DNA of 57,692 nt from Acanthaster planci (lineage: Eukaryota; Echinodermata; Asteroidea; Valvatida; Acanthasteridae): NCBI RefSeq assembly GCF_001949145.1, contig NW_019091616.1, positions 212,879-270,570 on the forward strand, given 5' to 3'. How positions within the stretch are numbered: position 1 is the stretch's first letter; each line of letters begins with the position of its first letter. Below the pieces are notes generated by a model. It did no database searches. It saw only the letters and a list, made by a program, of their open reading frames with translations, and had not been told where the DNA came from. Both the position numbers and the translations under genes were made by a program. Shown here one piece after another: positions 34,301-49,300 of this stretch.

Positions 34301-37300
34301 ATGATGAAGCCTGCATAAGCCAGCTCAAAGGCTCCTCTATGCTTGGATTCCTTCAGCAGCCGCAAGAAGAAATGGCCGATGTCTTCCAGCTGACGAGAGG
34401 CATAAAGAAAGCAAAACCTGATCAGTCACTTTCAGGATGGCTGTGCACACTGACCGACTGGAACAGTTTACAGAGTGACATTTCAAAAGACTGACAGGTA
34501 ACGGAAAGGATTTGACTTATCAGACATAGATGTCCAATATATTTTGCCCAATATTGCCTGGTTTTACACTCTAAAGAACAACGGGCAATAAATAAGTTCT
34601 TTTCACTTCCTAGCCAAAAATTGTGTATTCCGGTAATCTTCCATTCTTGGAAAAAATTGTTGCCTGCTAAAACACATTTGTTCAACAAAATTTCTTTGAA
34701 ACAATGACCTCTTTACTGTGTAAGAATGAATCTCCAACATCTTACCAACTCTTTCGTGCGAAACACCAAAAATCCCTCATGTACCCAACTTTCAAAAAAT
34801 CCATGACAATTTCAACTGAAATATCTTGCAGCCTCCCTCTGGGACCCCAACTGTGGAGAACCTTGGCCTGTCCTCACCTGACAATGCGAGATCAGACCAG
34901 GGCAAGTGCCGTCCCCAGCCAGCGGTGCTGAGAGAGCCAGGTGTCCCATCAGCAGGGAGACCTCCTTCATGCTACGCCAGCAGCATACCAGCACCATCTG
35001 TGGGGTGACTCTCTTCAAGGCCTTGCTGGCCAAGACTGCTGGGGGTGAGTTGGAGGGGGGACACCCCTCTTCTGATGCTGGTTCAGGCTGGTCAAAAGCT
35101 GGAAGCAACCCGGTGGGGGAGGGGATTTAACTGTGCTTGAAAAACATCTTCACAACACTGTTTTCTGACACTGTAAATGCGCTATAGCTTTTATAAATAC
35201 TCCGTACACCGCTAACTACGATGTACTACAATACACTTTGGGGTCAGTGTTGCTTTATGGGTTTCAAAATTCTTCCTTCCATGTGATTCTTATGGTTAAC
35301 CACTTCCTGCCGGGGATTCCGGATCTGGACACGTATGCTTTATATGCATGGCTGGGGTCTCCGAACTTGGACAAAGGGAACAGGGCCTTGTAACAAAAGA
35401 CCGTACTCGGAACAAAAGACCAGGCTGCTGGGAATTACAAACTTTTTTCACTCTCAAAATAATCCAGCCTGGTGATAATTCAGCCTTGTTTTGAAACCGT
35501 ATACCAGGGTTTGGGGCATTGAGAGCGAGCGGATTACCACTGGGGACAAAAGCGCTCCATCACCGCAGCGATGAGCCACACAGCACCGCTGCATGCTAAT
35601 CTGGCCCTTATTGAAAAGAGGTCAGCAGCGCACTGAGCCAGGTTCGTGAACAAATGAAAGTTATACATCACCGCACAATCTGGGCTCTTTTTACAAGGCT
35701 GCAGGCCTGGCTGAAATACTCAGGCGTCAATAGATTTTGTCTGTCAGGCTAGAGGGGCCACCAGACAGTCCTTCATGTGTTTGTAAGTGTCTAGTAAACG
35801 AAGATGGGAATTTTTAAAGAATTTTGAAAATAGAATGTTGATGATGCTGGGGCTGGATAATTATCATTTTTTTTCTGTTTTCAAAATTATTTAAAAATTC
35901 CTATCTTCATTTACTGGACACCTACACCCACACAAGGACTATCTGGTCTCTACTTTAATCTGACAGACAACATCTATTGACACTGGAGTATTTCAGCCAG
36001 GCCTGCCACCTTGTAAAAAGAGCCCAGATATTGCGGTGTTAGTAATTTTCTTTTGTTCGCAAAACTGGCACAGTGCGCTGCTGATCTCTTTTCAATAGGG
36101 GCCAGATTAGCATGCAGCGGTACCGTGTGGCTCATTGCTGTGGTGGTGAAACACTTTATCCCTGGTGGTAATCCGCTCGCGCTAAATCCCCAAAACCGTA
36201 GTATAGTGTTTAATAACAAGGCTGGATTATCTCCACTATTAAGAGTGAAAAAATGTTAGTAATGCCCAGCAGCCTGGTCTTTTGTTACGAGTACGGTCTT
36301 TTGTTACAAGGCCCCGTTCCTTTTGTCTGATTTCGGAGACCCCGGCCACGCGAACAAAGAATACGTGTCCGGTACCGGAAACCCTGGCGGCAAGTGGTTA
36401 ACACTTGGTACCCACATATATACACCCAAGATTTGCTAGATTTCACATGTATAACTCCATCAACAAGTTCCATCCCACAGCTGGCTGGTGATGCTATCTG
36501 ACTTGTTCACAGACACAACTTGTCCCCAACACAGTGCAAGCAAATGCTATTCATTTTAAACACATGTCCGTTGGCAGTATTTATAACATTCATAATTTTA
36601 AAGAGGGCGCTCTTGGTGTGATGCTTTGGTTTCAGCTTATTTGCTTATGGCGATATGAGAGATATGCCCCAGTTTACACAAGCACTCAAAATTGAGTTTG
36701 TACCACTCTTTGGCAAAAATGAACTCGTCAGCATGTTTCAGTGTACAACACTGCCAGCATCTCCAAAGAAATGCTGACAGCCCCACAGTTGGACAGGTCA
36801 ATCGCCCACTTTGATACTATAATTAGGTAATGTGGTCAAACACATTGTGCATCCCATAGAGCATACACACAGGCTCACAATATGAGTGAAACAAACAGTA
36901 TGGAAAAGACTGGTAAAAGTATGGCACATGTACGTGACAGGACAAAACAAGGTTTACCACTGTCAGATTCCTCAGGTACGTAGCCCTCCGGGGAGGAGTT
37001 ACACACGACCACGCAGGCAACCTCAGCCACTTCCAAGCATAGCTGGATCAGCTGAGACACCATGACATTCCAGCCATCCGAATGGGACATGGTCCTACAA
37101 TGACAAGAGAGATGCAAATTAATTTTGGATTTTTGCCCTGCCCGACGTGTATTTAACACTGTATGCTCAATGTATGCCCCCGAAGGCTAGTTGAAAAAAC
37201 CCACAAGCGTACTCGAACCCATGACCTCCTGCTTACTAGTGCAGACGTCTTAACCACTCGACCACTGAGCTTGCCGGTGTCGGCTGGCTGGTTCGAATCG

Positions 37301-40300
37301 AATACACTGAGAATTCTTTTTGTTGATATCGATCTGACGGCAATGCTTGTATTTCCTAGTCATTTGTGAACCAGTGATACGCAGTTAGTTCTGTCCAGCA
37401 CAATCTATGAAAGTGTGCAAATTTTAAATTTGTGCAATTTTTATTAGGTTGTGCATATTTTAAATCTCAACAGATAACGTTGAGCGCCGTCTTTGAACAT
37501 GCACAATTTTTGTGCGTCGAACTGTGCAATTTTTCAAGAGAGTGGTAGTCATATTGGTTGGCATTCGACCTGGCCTGGCCGCAGCAGCAGCGCGGGGATT
37601 CCCATTCCCTTCAAAGTCTCCAGGGTGCATTCCACTAAATCTTTGGATATCTCAGTGCTAGCTCATTACAGGGTTTTTACAATAAGAAATGCAGTAATCA
37701 GGGGGGATCATCCGATTCGAACCAGCCAGCTGACACCGGCAAGCTCGCTGGTCAAGTGGTTAAGACGTTGGTACTAGTAAGCAGGAGGTCGTGGGTTCGA
37801 GTCCCACCCGAGTACGCTTGTGGGTTTTTTCAACTAGCCTTCAGGGGCATACACTGAGCATGCAGTGTTAAATACACATCAGGCAGGGCAAAAATCCAAA
37901 ATTAATTTACATCTCCCCAGCGCAAACCCATCTTTGAAGAGAGACGCAATTAGACGAAGCATGTAGTTCCTTCTTGACACCATTGAACAGCCAATACACA
38001 ATGTAATCCTTTAGTGGAGTGGGGTTGAATCAGTGGTACTGTCCTTACCCTCCAACTCTTTGACCTGGGCTTAACAACTTCAACAAGTGGACTGGAGTTC
38101 TCTGACAGAATATCTACCTGGATATTCCTCCTATCTCTACAGCTGAACATTTCTTTTTTATCTTTCTTTACAGCTTACTTCACAAGTTGAAACTTGGTTT
38201 AACTGCAAGTAATTAATGGCGCTGTCTTCAAGTACGGCCGACTATCAATACAACAAGATCCCCTACAGCATTCAGTGATGTATATCAAGAAGAAATTGAC
38301 AACCCAAGGACATGTCAGTTACAATTAAACATTTGAAATAATACCACTCGTAATCATAGCACTCTACAGTATTAACATAACCATATATATATAAGAATCC
38401 AACAAAAAGTACACCTCACTCAACTTTTTTTTCTCTTTTAAAATTCATCTTAGTACCTGTCACCATGGAAAATGCTTTGATCAGTAAAAAGACAAGTGAA
38501 TTGAAACTTCATTGTACCTCAGGTTTACATCTCCAAGCAGTTCTCTGATGCAATGCAGAATTCCATACATGGGCCCCTGCACAGCCGCCTCCAATAAGCT
38601 GTCCTTAGCCACGCCCACCTCCTCGGTCAAATTCTTGCACAGATCAGTGAGAATCCCCAGGATGCTCTTAGGTATGTCAGTAACACCTCTTTCCAATAGA
38701 GAAGTTGGCTGTAGAGCTACGAAACGAAGCACGAACGAAGCCGTTTCACAGTTGTGGGGTTTGTTGCTGGAGGCAAGTTGCAAGGCCTCCAGGTAGATTT
38801 GATGGAGACAACTGCCATCCTACAAGAACAAACGCATAAATTTCAAACCTTCCCAAATTCTTACAATGTACCATCCAGAAACCAATGAAATAATGAATCA
38901 CTGTGTCAGATCTTTCTTCTGGAAAAAGTATAAAGCAGGATGCTGACCAGTAGCACACACGTACATTTTTAAAAGTGCAAACCTTTCCTTGGTTATAAAT
39001 CTCTTAAAATGCAGCTTAATCTACCACACAATGTGATGCAATACATTTCAGTACTGAAAACGTTGCTTCAGCGGAAAGTAATTCTATGTACTCACTGTAT
39101 CAGAGAGAACGGGCAGTGTTATCAACTCTACCTAACCCCAGTTTGAGTACCACAACACAATTGGAAGATCTCAGTGGAACCGACAAGCAATGTAAAATTA
39201 GAGACGTATAGAAAAGTAAATAAACATTGATCCAAACCATTTGAAGCATCTCAACCTGCAGTCATTAGTATATGGGAACACAGTGTGATGTAAGACTATT
39301 GATGTATATTGAAATACAAATAGCAATATTAGGAACACATTAACATGACGACTCAATTTTAAATAATTTTCAACATGATCATTTCATAATTTGTATCACA
39401 TTCAGGGATTCAAGAAACTAACTTGAACAAAACCACTCAAAAATTTAACACAAGAACCTACTCTTAATCCCAGTGTCTCTTGTGAAAGACCTCGTAGAAG
39501 GTCAAAGGCCATGACCTTGTTACTCTCATAAGGGTCAGTCAGCCTGTGCAACAAAAGCTGGATGTTGCCTGGAGTCCAGATTTCATTCAGGTCAAAGAGT
39601 GTTGATATGCTACCTGCAAGAGTAACGATAGTAAGGCCAAATCTGTAGTCTACAGATAGGTCTAGGTCCTTGCCTATGGGAAGTATACGGAGACATGATG
39701 ACAATAGCCTTGGAAATAGCTTTGGCATTAAAATGGCTTTTAATCTAAAGATATCACAATGCTCTTTTATTGCATATACAGCTTTGTTCCGGGGTATTCT
39801 AAGACTCTGTTGTGAGCTCTACAAAGTCCTAAAACACTCTTCTTTGGTGTGGGCTTCCTCCTCAAAATGTGAACCTCCAAGGGCTAAAAGTTCCCTTCAT
39901 CTCTCCACGCAAACGCTCACTCCGATGATATCATGAAGTACCATCCAATTCCACACAAGACCTACTCCTCTTTACAGTAAGATATCTGTGTGTATCACTA
40001 CTATCACTGAAACTATCCAGCGCAAAGCATCAACTTCAACTCACCCTTGGGTTTGTAGCCGTAAATTGGAGCCATCGTCTTGAGAGTGTGCAGCGCTACT
40101 GCCCTCCTTGGGTAAGAGCTGCCTGGTTTCAGGGCTTCAAACAGAAAGCAGGTCAGCCAAGACAGGAAATCCTGTAAGCAGAAAGGGAGATGTGGACAAA
40201 TGCTGCAACAAAGTCGTTTCCTTCAGCATGAGGGGAAAAACTTCGCATGGAAGGGAAAAGAGGGAGGTTGAAAAGATTTCCATTTTATCTAGTGTTATCA

Positions 40301-43300
40301 TAATGCTCCAATGTACAATGTGGTACATTTTCTCTAATGTACCAGCTCTCTTAGCCACTTGTTGAATCCAGTTTCCAATTTTAAGAAAAGTGGGTGTATT
40401 AAGCTTAAACCTCACAGGGGAGTTACCAAACAAGTTTGTTGTTCATCACCTGACAATGTTCTTACATCGCTGATAGGAAACCTGACGTAGATGTGCAACA
40501 TTTTAAAGTGCTCAGATTGGAATGGTACCTGCTTTTCCAATGGCTATGGGTGAATGATTTGAAATTGAATCACAGAACAGCCCATGAAGTATTTCCAGAT
40601 AACAATTTGAAAACACACTGATAACCAGCTTCTTATCGATTTGTTAAATAATGCATGAAATGAATATAAGGGAAGGCTGCAATATAAATCCTACCTTGTA
40701 AGTCTGGATCTGGCCTTCTGAGGAGGAACATGGTAGGCTGTCTGGTTGTCCGTGCTTCTGCTGCCTGGCCATCTGCTTCAAACATACCCTGCCACTTTCT
40801 CGAATTCTTACAAAGAGCTGATGAGCAGAAAGAAAGAAAATCTTTGTTCAAAAGAGTCATCCATATTGCACCATGCAAAGTATCACTTCAGTCAGGTCAA
40901 GTATAGATTACTGCTCACCAAATGGGTTTTATCCCTAAATCCAGAAAAGCCCTTTTGTGTTTAAAATGCAAACAAGTCTAAGTTGCACATAAATGAGTGT
41001 TAACTGCCAGGCTGATTGGTCCGAGTTAGATCAGCTGATCTTGAATATTCATTATAAATCGAATCACCAACCTCCTGCATGCAAGTAGAAATGTTATTGA
41101 TTCAACTGCCCAAGTGTCCAGTACAGCCTTTCGTATGTTTGCCTCAGGATATTCATGGCATTCAGCGAGAGCCAAACAATGGTTACAGGGCATTATCCTT
41201 GCCCACAGCTGAAAAAAGGTGGCATCTTATGCCAACTGAAATACCAATTAAATGACAGACAATATTGTTCTAAACATTCCACCCTGTTTAAAAACCCTGT
41301 TTTTCATTAATAAAAACTAGCAACTATGGAGGATTTGGGAGCATTGAAATGGATAAAACTTTTCTTTGGGAAGACTGTTTTTTATTCCCCCCTTTCTAAC
41401 CTTGGTTAAGACCGGCTACATACCTTGCATAAAAGCAAACACAGGTGTCCATAAATGCCACTTTTTGACATCATAATGCATTTGTTGTGAAGTAGGCTAA
41501 AGTTGAAATCCTGAGTTTGTACCCCTTGTGTAATTTACAGTGGAAAATTTGTGGCAACATCACTGGGTGATTGTTTTCTAATTTGACCCGGCCAAACAAT
41601 GTTTGTAAAATCATTAGCAGTCTGTAAACCTGCCAAAGAAACGCTTGCACCTTCTTGAGGTGAGCTCCCATCATCTGTCTGAAAGATGGTGATGGGCTGT
41701 TGATGTTCAGCACCAGGAAGAACCGTAGCAAAGCCAGCTCCTCGGGCAAGACAGCCTCAGTCGTCTTGTTGCAGTCGCACAGAAGACCCAGGCCATCAAT
41801 TCTGACCTACCCAGAAACCATTACACTGTTCGTCAACATTCACAAGGAGATTTCAAATGGAATTTATTGCACTTTAAAGGACATCCACTGTTGTCGAGTC
41901 GATCACAAGTCCCTGCAAGTTCATTGCAAGTCAGTCACAAGCCTTCAAGTCTTAAGTCAAGTCACAAGCTATTCAAATGAACAGTCACAAAAGCAATCCA
42001 TCAACACTGTTCACCCTATTACTAATGACTGTTCTTATGAGTGGACTAGTTACAGGACTCATGATGGATTTGACTACAGCACTGTTTTGTCTGTATTCAA
42101 GCAATACAACAGATACAGCGCTACGGAACTAGCCAGGTACCTGGCTCTCTCTGTGACACAGGGCCTCCCTCAGTTTTCTATAAGGTACCAGACCCCTCCA
42201 TAGGCAAGCCTGTGATGAGTGGATGCCATAGTTGTCATCAGTCTTCCCAGCATGCTCAATCAGACCCATGGACCGGGCTGTCTTGAGGCAGGTGACAAGG
42301 GCCCCCAATAGGCCAGACTTGTCCATAGATGAAGACGAGCTGCCATTGGCCTGGTGGAGGTGTGTCACAATGAATCCTAGGGCTTCAGGACTGCATTTCA
42401 GGAGCCTTGGAACACAATACTGCAGGGGGAAAAGTGAAAATTCAATCACACAATCACACCAATCACACGCAAAAGTGTGGAGTTCATTTTTTTCCCCGCA
42501 TTTTTTACGACTTTTTTTTCACAAAAATGATCTGCATCAAAATATTAACCATGTAACTGCTGCGTGTGTGCTCTGTTAAATTTTAAGATTTAGGACACAG
42601 CATGGGAAATCAAAATGAAATGTAGAAAAAAATTGAACTGGTTCTGTATAGCATGTTTAAAAGTGAATAAACTCTGTAAAGTGTGGTCTGCAGTAAAAAA
42701 GATATTAAGAGCATTTTGTAGATTTATCGTGCATTTTTGTCCTTTTGAGTGATTCTCATCTCCTGAAAATGCTTTAAAAACTTTCCCACAGCAACTGAAG
42801 GCCATTTGCTGGTATATTTTGACAAACGTAATGAACACACTGAAAAGTTTAGTAAAATACAGATCAAAACAATTACAATTGTGCTCGGCAATCGTTGCTC
42901 TCTGTGTGACTGCACGTCGGAAAGTACTGAATAATGATCTCAATTTCATGAATACAAGGAGATATATTTCAACAAAATTCAGCCAGATGATTTGGTCCGT
43001 TCGTTAATTCATATTACTCCGTTTTAATACAATATGCTCTTATTAAATACACAGACTTGTGTGTGAGCAAGGCACACAGATCCTGGTAAAAAGGTTCCAA
43101 ATTTTAGCACCAAGCCACCAAATGTTCCAAATTTTAGCACCAAGCCACCAAATGTTCCAAATTTTAGCACCAAGCCACCAACCTCAATCAGGTAGGTCTT
43201 CTGGTCTTTTGTTGTTGCTGGATTGCACAGACATCCTAACACTGGCACTATCCACATCTTCTGCCAGCGTCCAATGCCATCCGCTCCGGGCCTGCACTGT

Positions 43301-46300
43301 GCCAGCCAAGCCTTGTGATGGGTGAATAATCTTTCAAGAAGGTCACAAGCCTGCAAGCAAACGGCAATTTCCCAGAGTTCACAGCACAAACAGATGAAAG
43401 CAGTCCCCTGATTTGAGCATCCCGACGATTGCCCAAAGACCACCTGTTACAAATGCATATGGACTCAACTGGCCAAGAATCTCATGAATGTCTTATAAAT
43501 AACAACACTGTAGAGATTTTGTCCATTTTGACAAGACTTACAAATCAAGTACAGCGTGGATCCTCTCTACTTTTTTCACCCAATTTAGTAATTGACAAAA
43601 CTCATTAAGTGCGCTTCACTTCCTGCCAAGTTCACACAAAACACAACCTGATGAGAAAGCCACCTTGGCCTAGCCATTGGTTCTCTTGCAGGCCATTTAC
43701 TCAAACGTAAATGCACACGTACTAAAGGTGTCGCAAATCAAGCTGCCGATGATGTCATGTAATTTTAAAGAGTGAGACTAGAGTGAGTGAGAGAGTGAGA
43801 CAGATCCAAGTGCTGGTCCAAATTCAATTTTTGGTAAATCAGCCCAACCCATTCATAGCTGCTGTTAAAAACTGGTCCCAAAAAATGTCCACTGAAAGAC
43901 GTTTCAACTCACATAGGGTGCCAGCGTCTGATCCCCAAAGACAAGGAGAAGCTCCTGAGGCATTGTGGGATACGATGCCAAGATCTTCTCAGCTCCCACA
44001 TGGATTACCAGGCAACCCAACGGCATGTACTTGCCCCTGACGTGCCAGTTCACTGCCATCAGCGAGTCCAGCAGATCAAGTAAAAACTGATCCTCAGTGG
44101 GCTTGTAATCTGGCTCAACAATATATCAAAACAGATTTAACGCACATGCAAAAGTGTGAAGACGAATCTAATATCTGAATACTTTGGGAGAATCCTATCG
44201 TGAGTGGGTTCACCACTGCAACAGCAAATGCCAAAAATGTATATTATGTAAATATATTTATTAAGAGGGTAAAGCACCAATTTAATGAAACATTTTAGCT
44301 GTGCTTCAGGATAAAGAGGCACAGTGGCCAATCATAAATTCTTTCCAAATAACTTCGCTTGGCTCCCTCCTGAATCCAAAAGACACCATTCAAGTGAAAC
44401 CTGAAGCCAGCGGAACAAATAGGATCTCTCGACTCGAGCAACAGATCTGTTGCTCCTGCCAGGATCTGTAGAATATTTTAATCAATAGAATGTTTCAATG
44501 CACACTGAATGCTGAACAAGCCTTGTGGCTGTTATAATTTTAAAATAACCCAGTCAGTGCATTCACCTGATTTCTGTTGAGCAATGACATGTAGCTGCAG
44601 GACGTTCTCAAAGATGCTTTTTGTCTGATATCGTATCCCCTGAAAAAGGAAATAAATTGTACACCTGGCTGATTGATCAAATATGCATGCATCAAAGATG
44701 TCACTGCTTATGAATTTGTAACATTACTTTTGATAAAATAATGTTACGAATAAAACCAATGGCAATGCCATATTGCTTTTATTTAAGAAAAAAAAATTCT
44801 AACGAACCATCTGGGACCTTTTTTTCTTACATCAATTGGATGGTCCCAGTTTGTCCACACATAGTGGATCAGTTTCTGTGGGATTGCAGCTGAACCAAAG
44901 AGGCAGGCCTCACTGTTGTCATGGGAACCTGACGTCATGGCAACTACAGCTGTGGAGGTCCAAAGTGTGAGTGTTCGGGCTGCTGCCAAGGCAGAGCTAG
45001 GCTCTGTCAACCTGTGGAGAAATCACAATTGGTCAATTGCTACGTTTAAAAGTAACATATCTCCATGAAGATTCTAAACCAACGATGCATGCTTAAAAAC
45101 CTCACAAATATCCAAGTTATATGTTTTTTCATTCAAGTTAATCAGTGGCCTGAATGTTTGGAAATAAGTTCCAGGATTATGATAAAAAAAATTCCACATA
45201 CCTAGAGAAATCAAGGTACCTGTTGTTTTTCTACTTGCAAACTAAAAGATCCGTTCAATCCGTTTTCAATCCAGTTTTTGCCCTGCAAACCCAACCCTAC
45301 ACATAAACCACTTCATCAGGACACAAAGTGCTATAACCAATATTGAAGGAGTCGAAAAATATTGAAACTGAAAACCTTTCTGTCAGTCCCAGTATCTCAG
45401 GAAACAGGACATCAAATAGAAGGCAGTGGCCATCCACTGGAAGCCCCTGGTCCATCAGGTCCTTGGAGTCCAGCATGGCCAACACTCCATGGCAGACAAA
45501 GAGGTAGGATTGGGCAGGGAGGCTGGCAGTATCAAACCTGGGGGGCTGGTATTGAACGGATGGCAGCGGTAGCAGGCACGTAGATGTAGAAAGGTGACCA
45601 AAGAGGGCTGTGTATATCTGAAAATGGAATGATGTTTGGTCCTGAAGTAAAACTTGTGCATCCTATTTCTTAGATTGGTAACTTCGGGCCATTAAAAAAT
45701 GAATATCCATTTTTGTTGCAGAAAAATGATATCAATTTGTACCATATACATCTCATTTGATACATAACAATTACAAACTTTCCACAGTCGAAAACAAAAA
45801 CAATTTTGCAAAACATCATCTGACAACCTACACAGTAAAAGGCTAAATTACATGTTAGCCCTTCCCCATTATAATGGCATAATGAATGGAGCGAGTGCAG
45901 AAAGGACTTTTACATGATGAATGGCAAAGGATGTAAACTTTTCCATTATCCGTGAATCAGTACCAGATTTTTCGTCAAAGCAATGCTCAATGAGCACAAG
46001 CTTCCGTATGCATTAACCCTAACTACCCCAAGTCTGTTAAATACCAACTTTACGTTTTGTCAAGTTTTGACTGATTCAGTATCACATATCATGAATTTGT
46101 TCGTCAGCTTGATTGGATTGGGGAACAAGCCCTAGGGTAACAGTGTTGGAGTTTAATTGAGTGGGGACACACAGCGGTTGCTCCGTGGAGTGACTGGCTA
46201 GTGGTACCCTGTGTTGGACTGTGTTCAATCTCGCCAGGCTTGGTACTACCACTCTGCGAGTCACCCACACACTGCAGATAGCTATCCATACCAAATGACT

Positions 46301-49300
46301 CAAACTTCAACACTGTCAACCTGCTGGAGTTTGACAGACTCTCTCCAGTCATGTGCCGATAATTACAGTGACCTCCCTGTAGATACAAATTACATCTGCT
46401 GAACTTTTTTAGGTTCAATGCTATTTCTAGAACAAAAGCTCAGTGGGTTAGAGTTGAGCAGCAAAGGAAGGTATCTTCCCCATCCACTTCAAGAGTCCCA
46501 CCACCTACAATGCATTTTTGATAAATAGCTTTTGGTGAATGTGGCAGATAAAGTGACTTGGTTGGCACCATTTAAAATGGTACATAAAAACCATCGAGCA
46601 TTTGCCTGTAAGCAATCATCAGAAAAAGTGTTTATATGCAACTGCATGGTTACATGACTCACCACATTACAAAGCTGGTGCTCATCACCAGAAACCAGTG
46701 AACGCTGAAGGAGAACCAAAGCCATGCCAGCAGCACTCCGACAGTCAGCAAGATAGGAGTCTGTCAAAAAACCCAATGGACATGTCTTCACATTGATTTT
46801 AAAAAAAAAAGTGTTGATATGGGACTGAAAAACGATCCATCAGAAATAATTCCAAACACATCCACTCCAAGGTGTGTCCTGAACAGATTGTAAGTATTTC
46901 ACAACACTTATGTACACGGAGAACTGGAAAAAGATGCAAGCCACAAATACAAGGTTTTGGAGGACTTCCAAGGGTTAAGGAAAGCAGCATCCAGCCAATG
47001 CTACTTTCCATGGGCTTGAAGCCCCTTAAAAGCTGGGGTACAAACAACATGTGATTGATTTCCTGCACTGAGGGAGGATTCACAAAGGTTCCGAGCTAAC
47101 TGATCCTGAGGGTTTGGCTTGATATACCACCCTTTAAATTTCTTGTCTGTTGACTCTTACCATCAGATAAAATATCCCACATCATCTGCAGCATTGTTTC
47201 CATTGTTCCAGATGTATTTCTTGCATCATCCAGTTGGCTTTCCTGTTGGTAACATCTCTGTATGACCGAAATAACGGCCTTGACAGCTGCCATGCAGTTG
47301 CACATTGCTTCATTTTGACCAATGGTGTCCTTCACACATCTGAAACATATGAAAAGTGATGTCAGATCTGACTACTGCACAATGAGCCCCCTTGGGGTTG
47401 CAGTAAATTTTGAATTTTCTAATTTACAGTCTACTTTTATTCTGAAATTCTAAAGAGAGGATCACTATTTCACCATTCATTCCATCTTTAACCATGGAAT
47501 CGTCTAAACGCCAAGTTGTTCAATTTAGTTCTTGTCACTAAACATTTTGTCAGCTAGAGGCAGACACTGTTCACTGTGGTCTTCCGCATACAAAATTTGG
47601 TCATGCACACTACTGAGTTGGTCATGCAGGCAGGTGTGTATTTTAAGGCTTGAACTGCTCCATACATGTAGGTTCTCTTCGTGCCACGAAACTATTCTTA
47701 CTCGGCCTTTGCAGGAGAACCGTTCAACCCTCAGTTTACCAACGTACACTGACAAGACTTAACTCCAAATAAAGCCAGGTTTAAACACTGCGGGCATCAG
47801 TCAACAGAAGCTTCACAGTAACTTTCACAGACATATTTCTTGAATTGTGTAAATTTCAAACCCTAAGCTCATGTTTTTCTACAAAATAATTTTGAAGCAT
47901 AAAACTTACTTTGCAGATCTCATAAAAATTTGGAGGACCTCTCCAAGAAATGTGACAACTGCAATCAAAGAATATTGACAGCAAGAACAAAAATTAAAGT
48001 AAAGAAAATAATTTTAAGTAACTGAATCACTTTTGCAGTCTCTCACTGAATTGTCCGAGGTTCTGAGCTTAACCAAAACTGAGGGTGCAAGTGTTAGGAT
48101 ATTCCCTCGTGACAAAAAGACAAAGGTTTCCAAAACAGTGGTAGCACAGAAAGTAACGACCAAAAAATATAACTGAATGTATGCTCATGGAAATGTGGAA
48201 TCAGTTTCATACTTCAGGCAAATGCAAAAGCAAAGCGAATATTGACACCACAGCATGTTTGCAATAAAACTCTCTTTTCTTAAAATGTGTTCAATTGAAT
48301 GAATATTGAATATTTGATGTAACATCACCAAATCGCATTCACGCTTACTTATCGGCAAACTATGAACGGGCCTTGGCACAGACTCAAATAGCCAGCAGGA
48401 TATATAGCACAGAGAGAAAAGTCTAATGAAACCCTTGCATGAACGACAGAGGGCTCTTTTTCACCTCACGATAGCCTCCCACTGGGCAGACACACTGCAT
48501 ATGTCACGTTTTGCTTAACCACACAGGAAACAACATAAAAGGAACAAATAATGTTTCCCCGTCCTCAATTGTCAGTCTTTTGTCCTAAGTGGTAAGTACC
48601 TGGACTTACAGAGTAGTAATAGTGTCAAGAACAAAAGGAACACAGTGCCCTCTCTCCAGTGACAACAGTTTGCACTTGTTTGCTTGTATTTAGTGGAAGG
48701 TATTTGAATGAATAAAACTCATAGGGTCTTCAAGTGTATGCCAGAAGCTCACTAACAAACGTGTTCAAATGTCCCCCCCCCATTCTGTCTCTTCATCAAT
48801 GTTCAGGGAGTGCTCTCTATTCTTTTTTACGGGGGAGATCAGCTTGATCAGTTTCAATTTCTCCTGTTTTTACCTTGATGAAACATCAATGATAAACTCT
48901 TCTCTCCCAGAAGGAAGTTTTCTAGGAGTCCACACACCACATCCACACACTTCCGACACTCTCTAGCATCCATCTTGGAACATAAAAGTAGTTGATTACT
49001 GACGACAGTGCTGAGTTTTCTACACACAAGCTCGTGATCTTTGTCAGGGAAACCTTGGAGAATGCTGAAGCATTTTATGGAAGGGAAAAAAACAGACAAT
49101 AAATTCCAACTCCTCAGGTTAATTTGCTACGAAGTTCCTTCTCCCAAATCTTCCAAAAGCACTGTGCAGGAACCTAATGGCAGATTCTCAATTTTTTTTA
49201 CTGTCAACATGCATCGTGCCACATTTTAAGAAATAACCACTGGGCTCTACATCCCAATCACCCTCCAAAGTTCTCAAAAGAACTCCAGGTGAATTTTGAA

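Noticed and set aside
37163-37290. Functional tRNA gene
   Set aside because: A and B boxes are present but the anticodon and acceptor stems do not pair; two inverted copies in a mobile element fit a SINE better.
44361-44470. Exon-like stretch between THADA exons 10 and 11
   Set aside because: Exon 10 joins exon 11 in phase and in continuous family alignment; the stretch reads to a stop with no donor.
46104-46418. Open frame between THADA exons 7 and 8 with a good acceptor
   Set aside because: Exons 7 and 8 join in phase 0 and align to the human protein without it; no good phase-0 donor was found.
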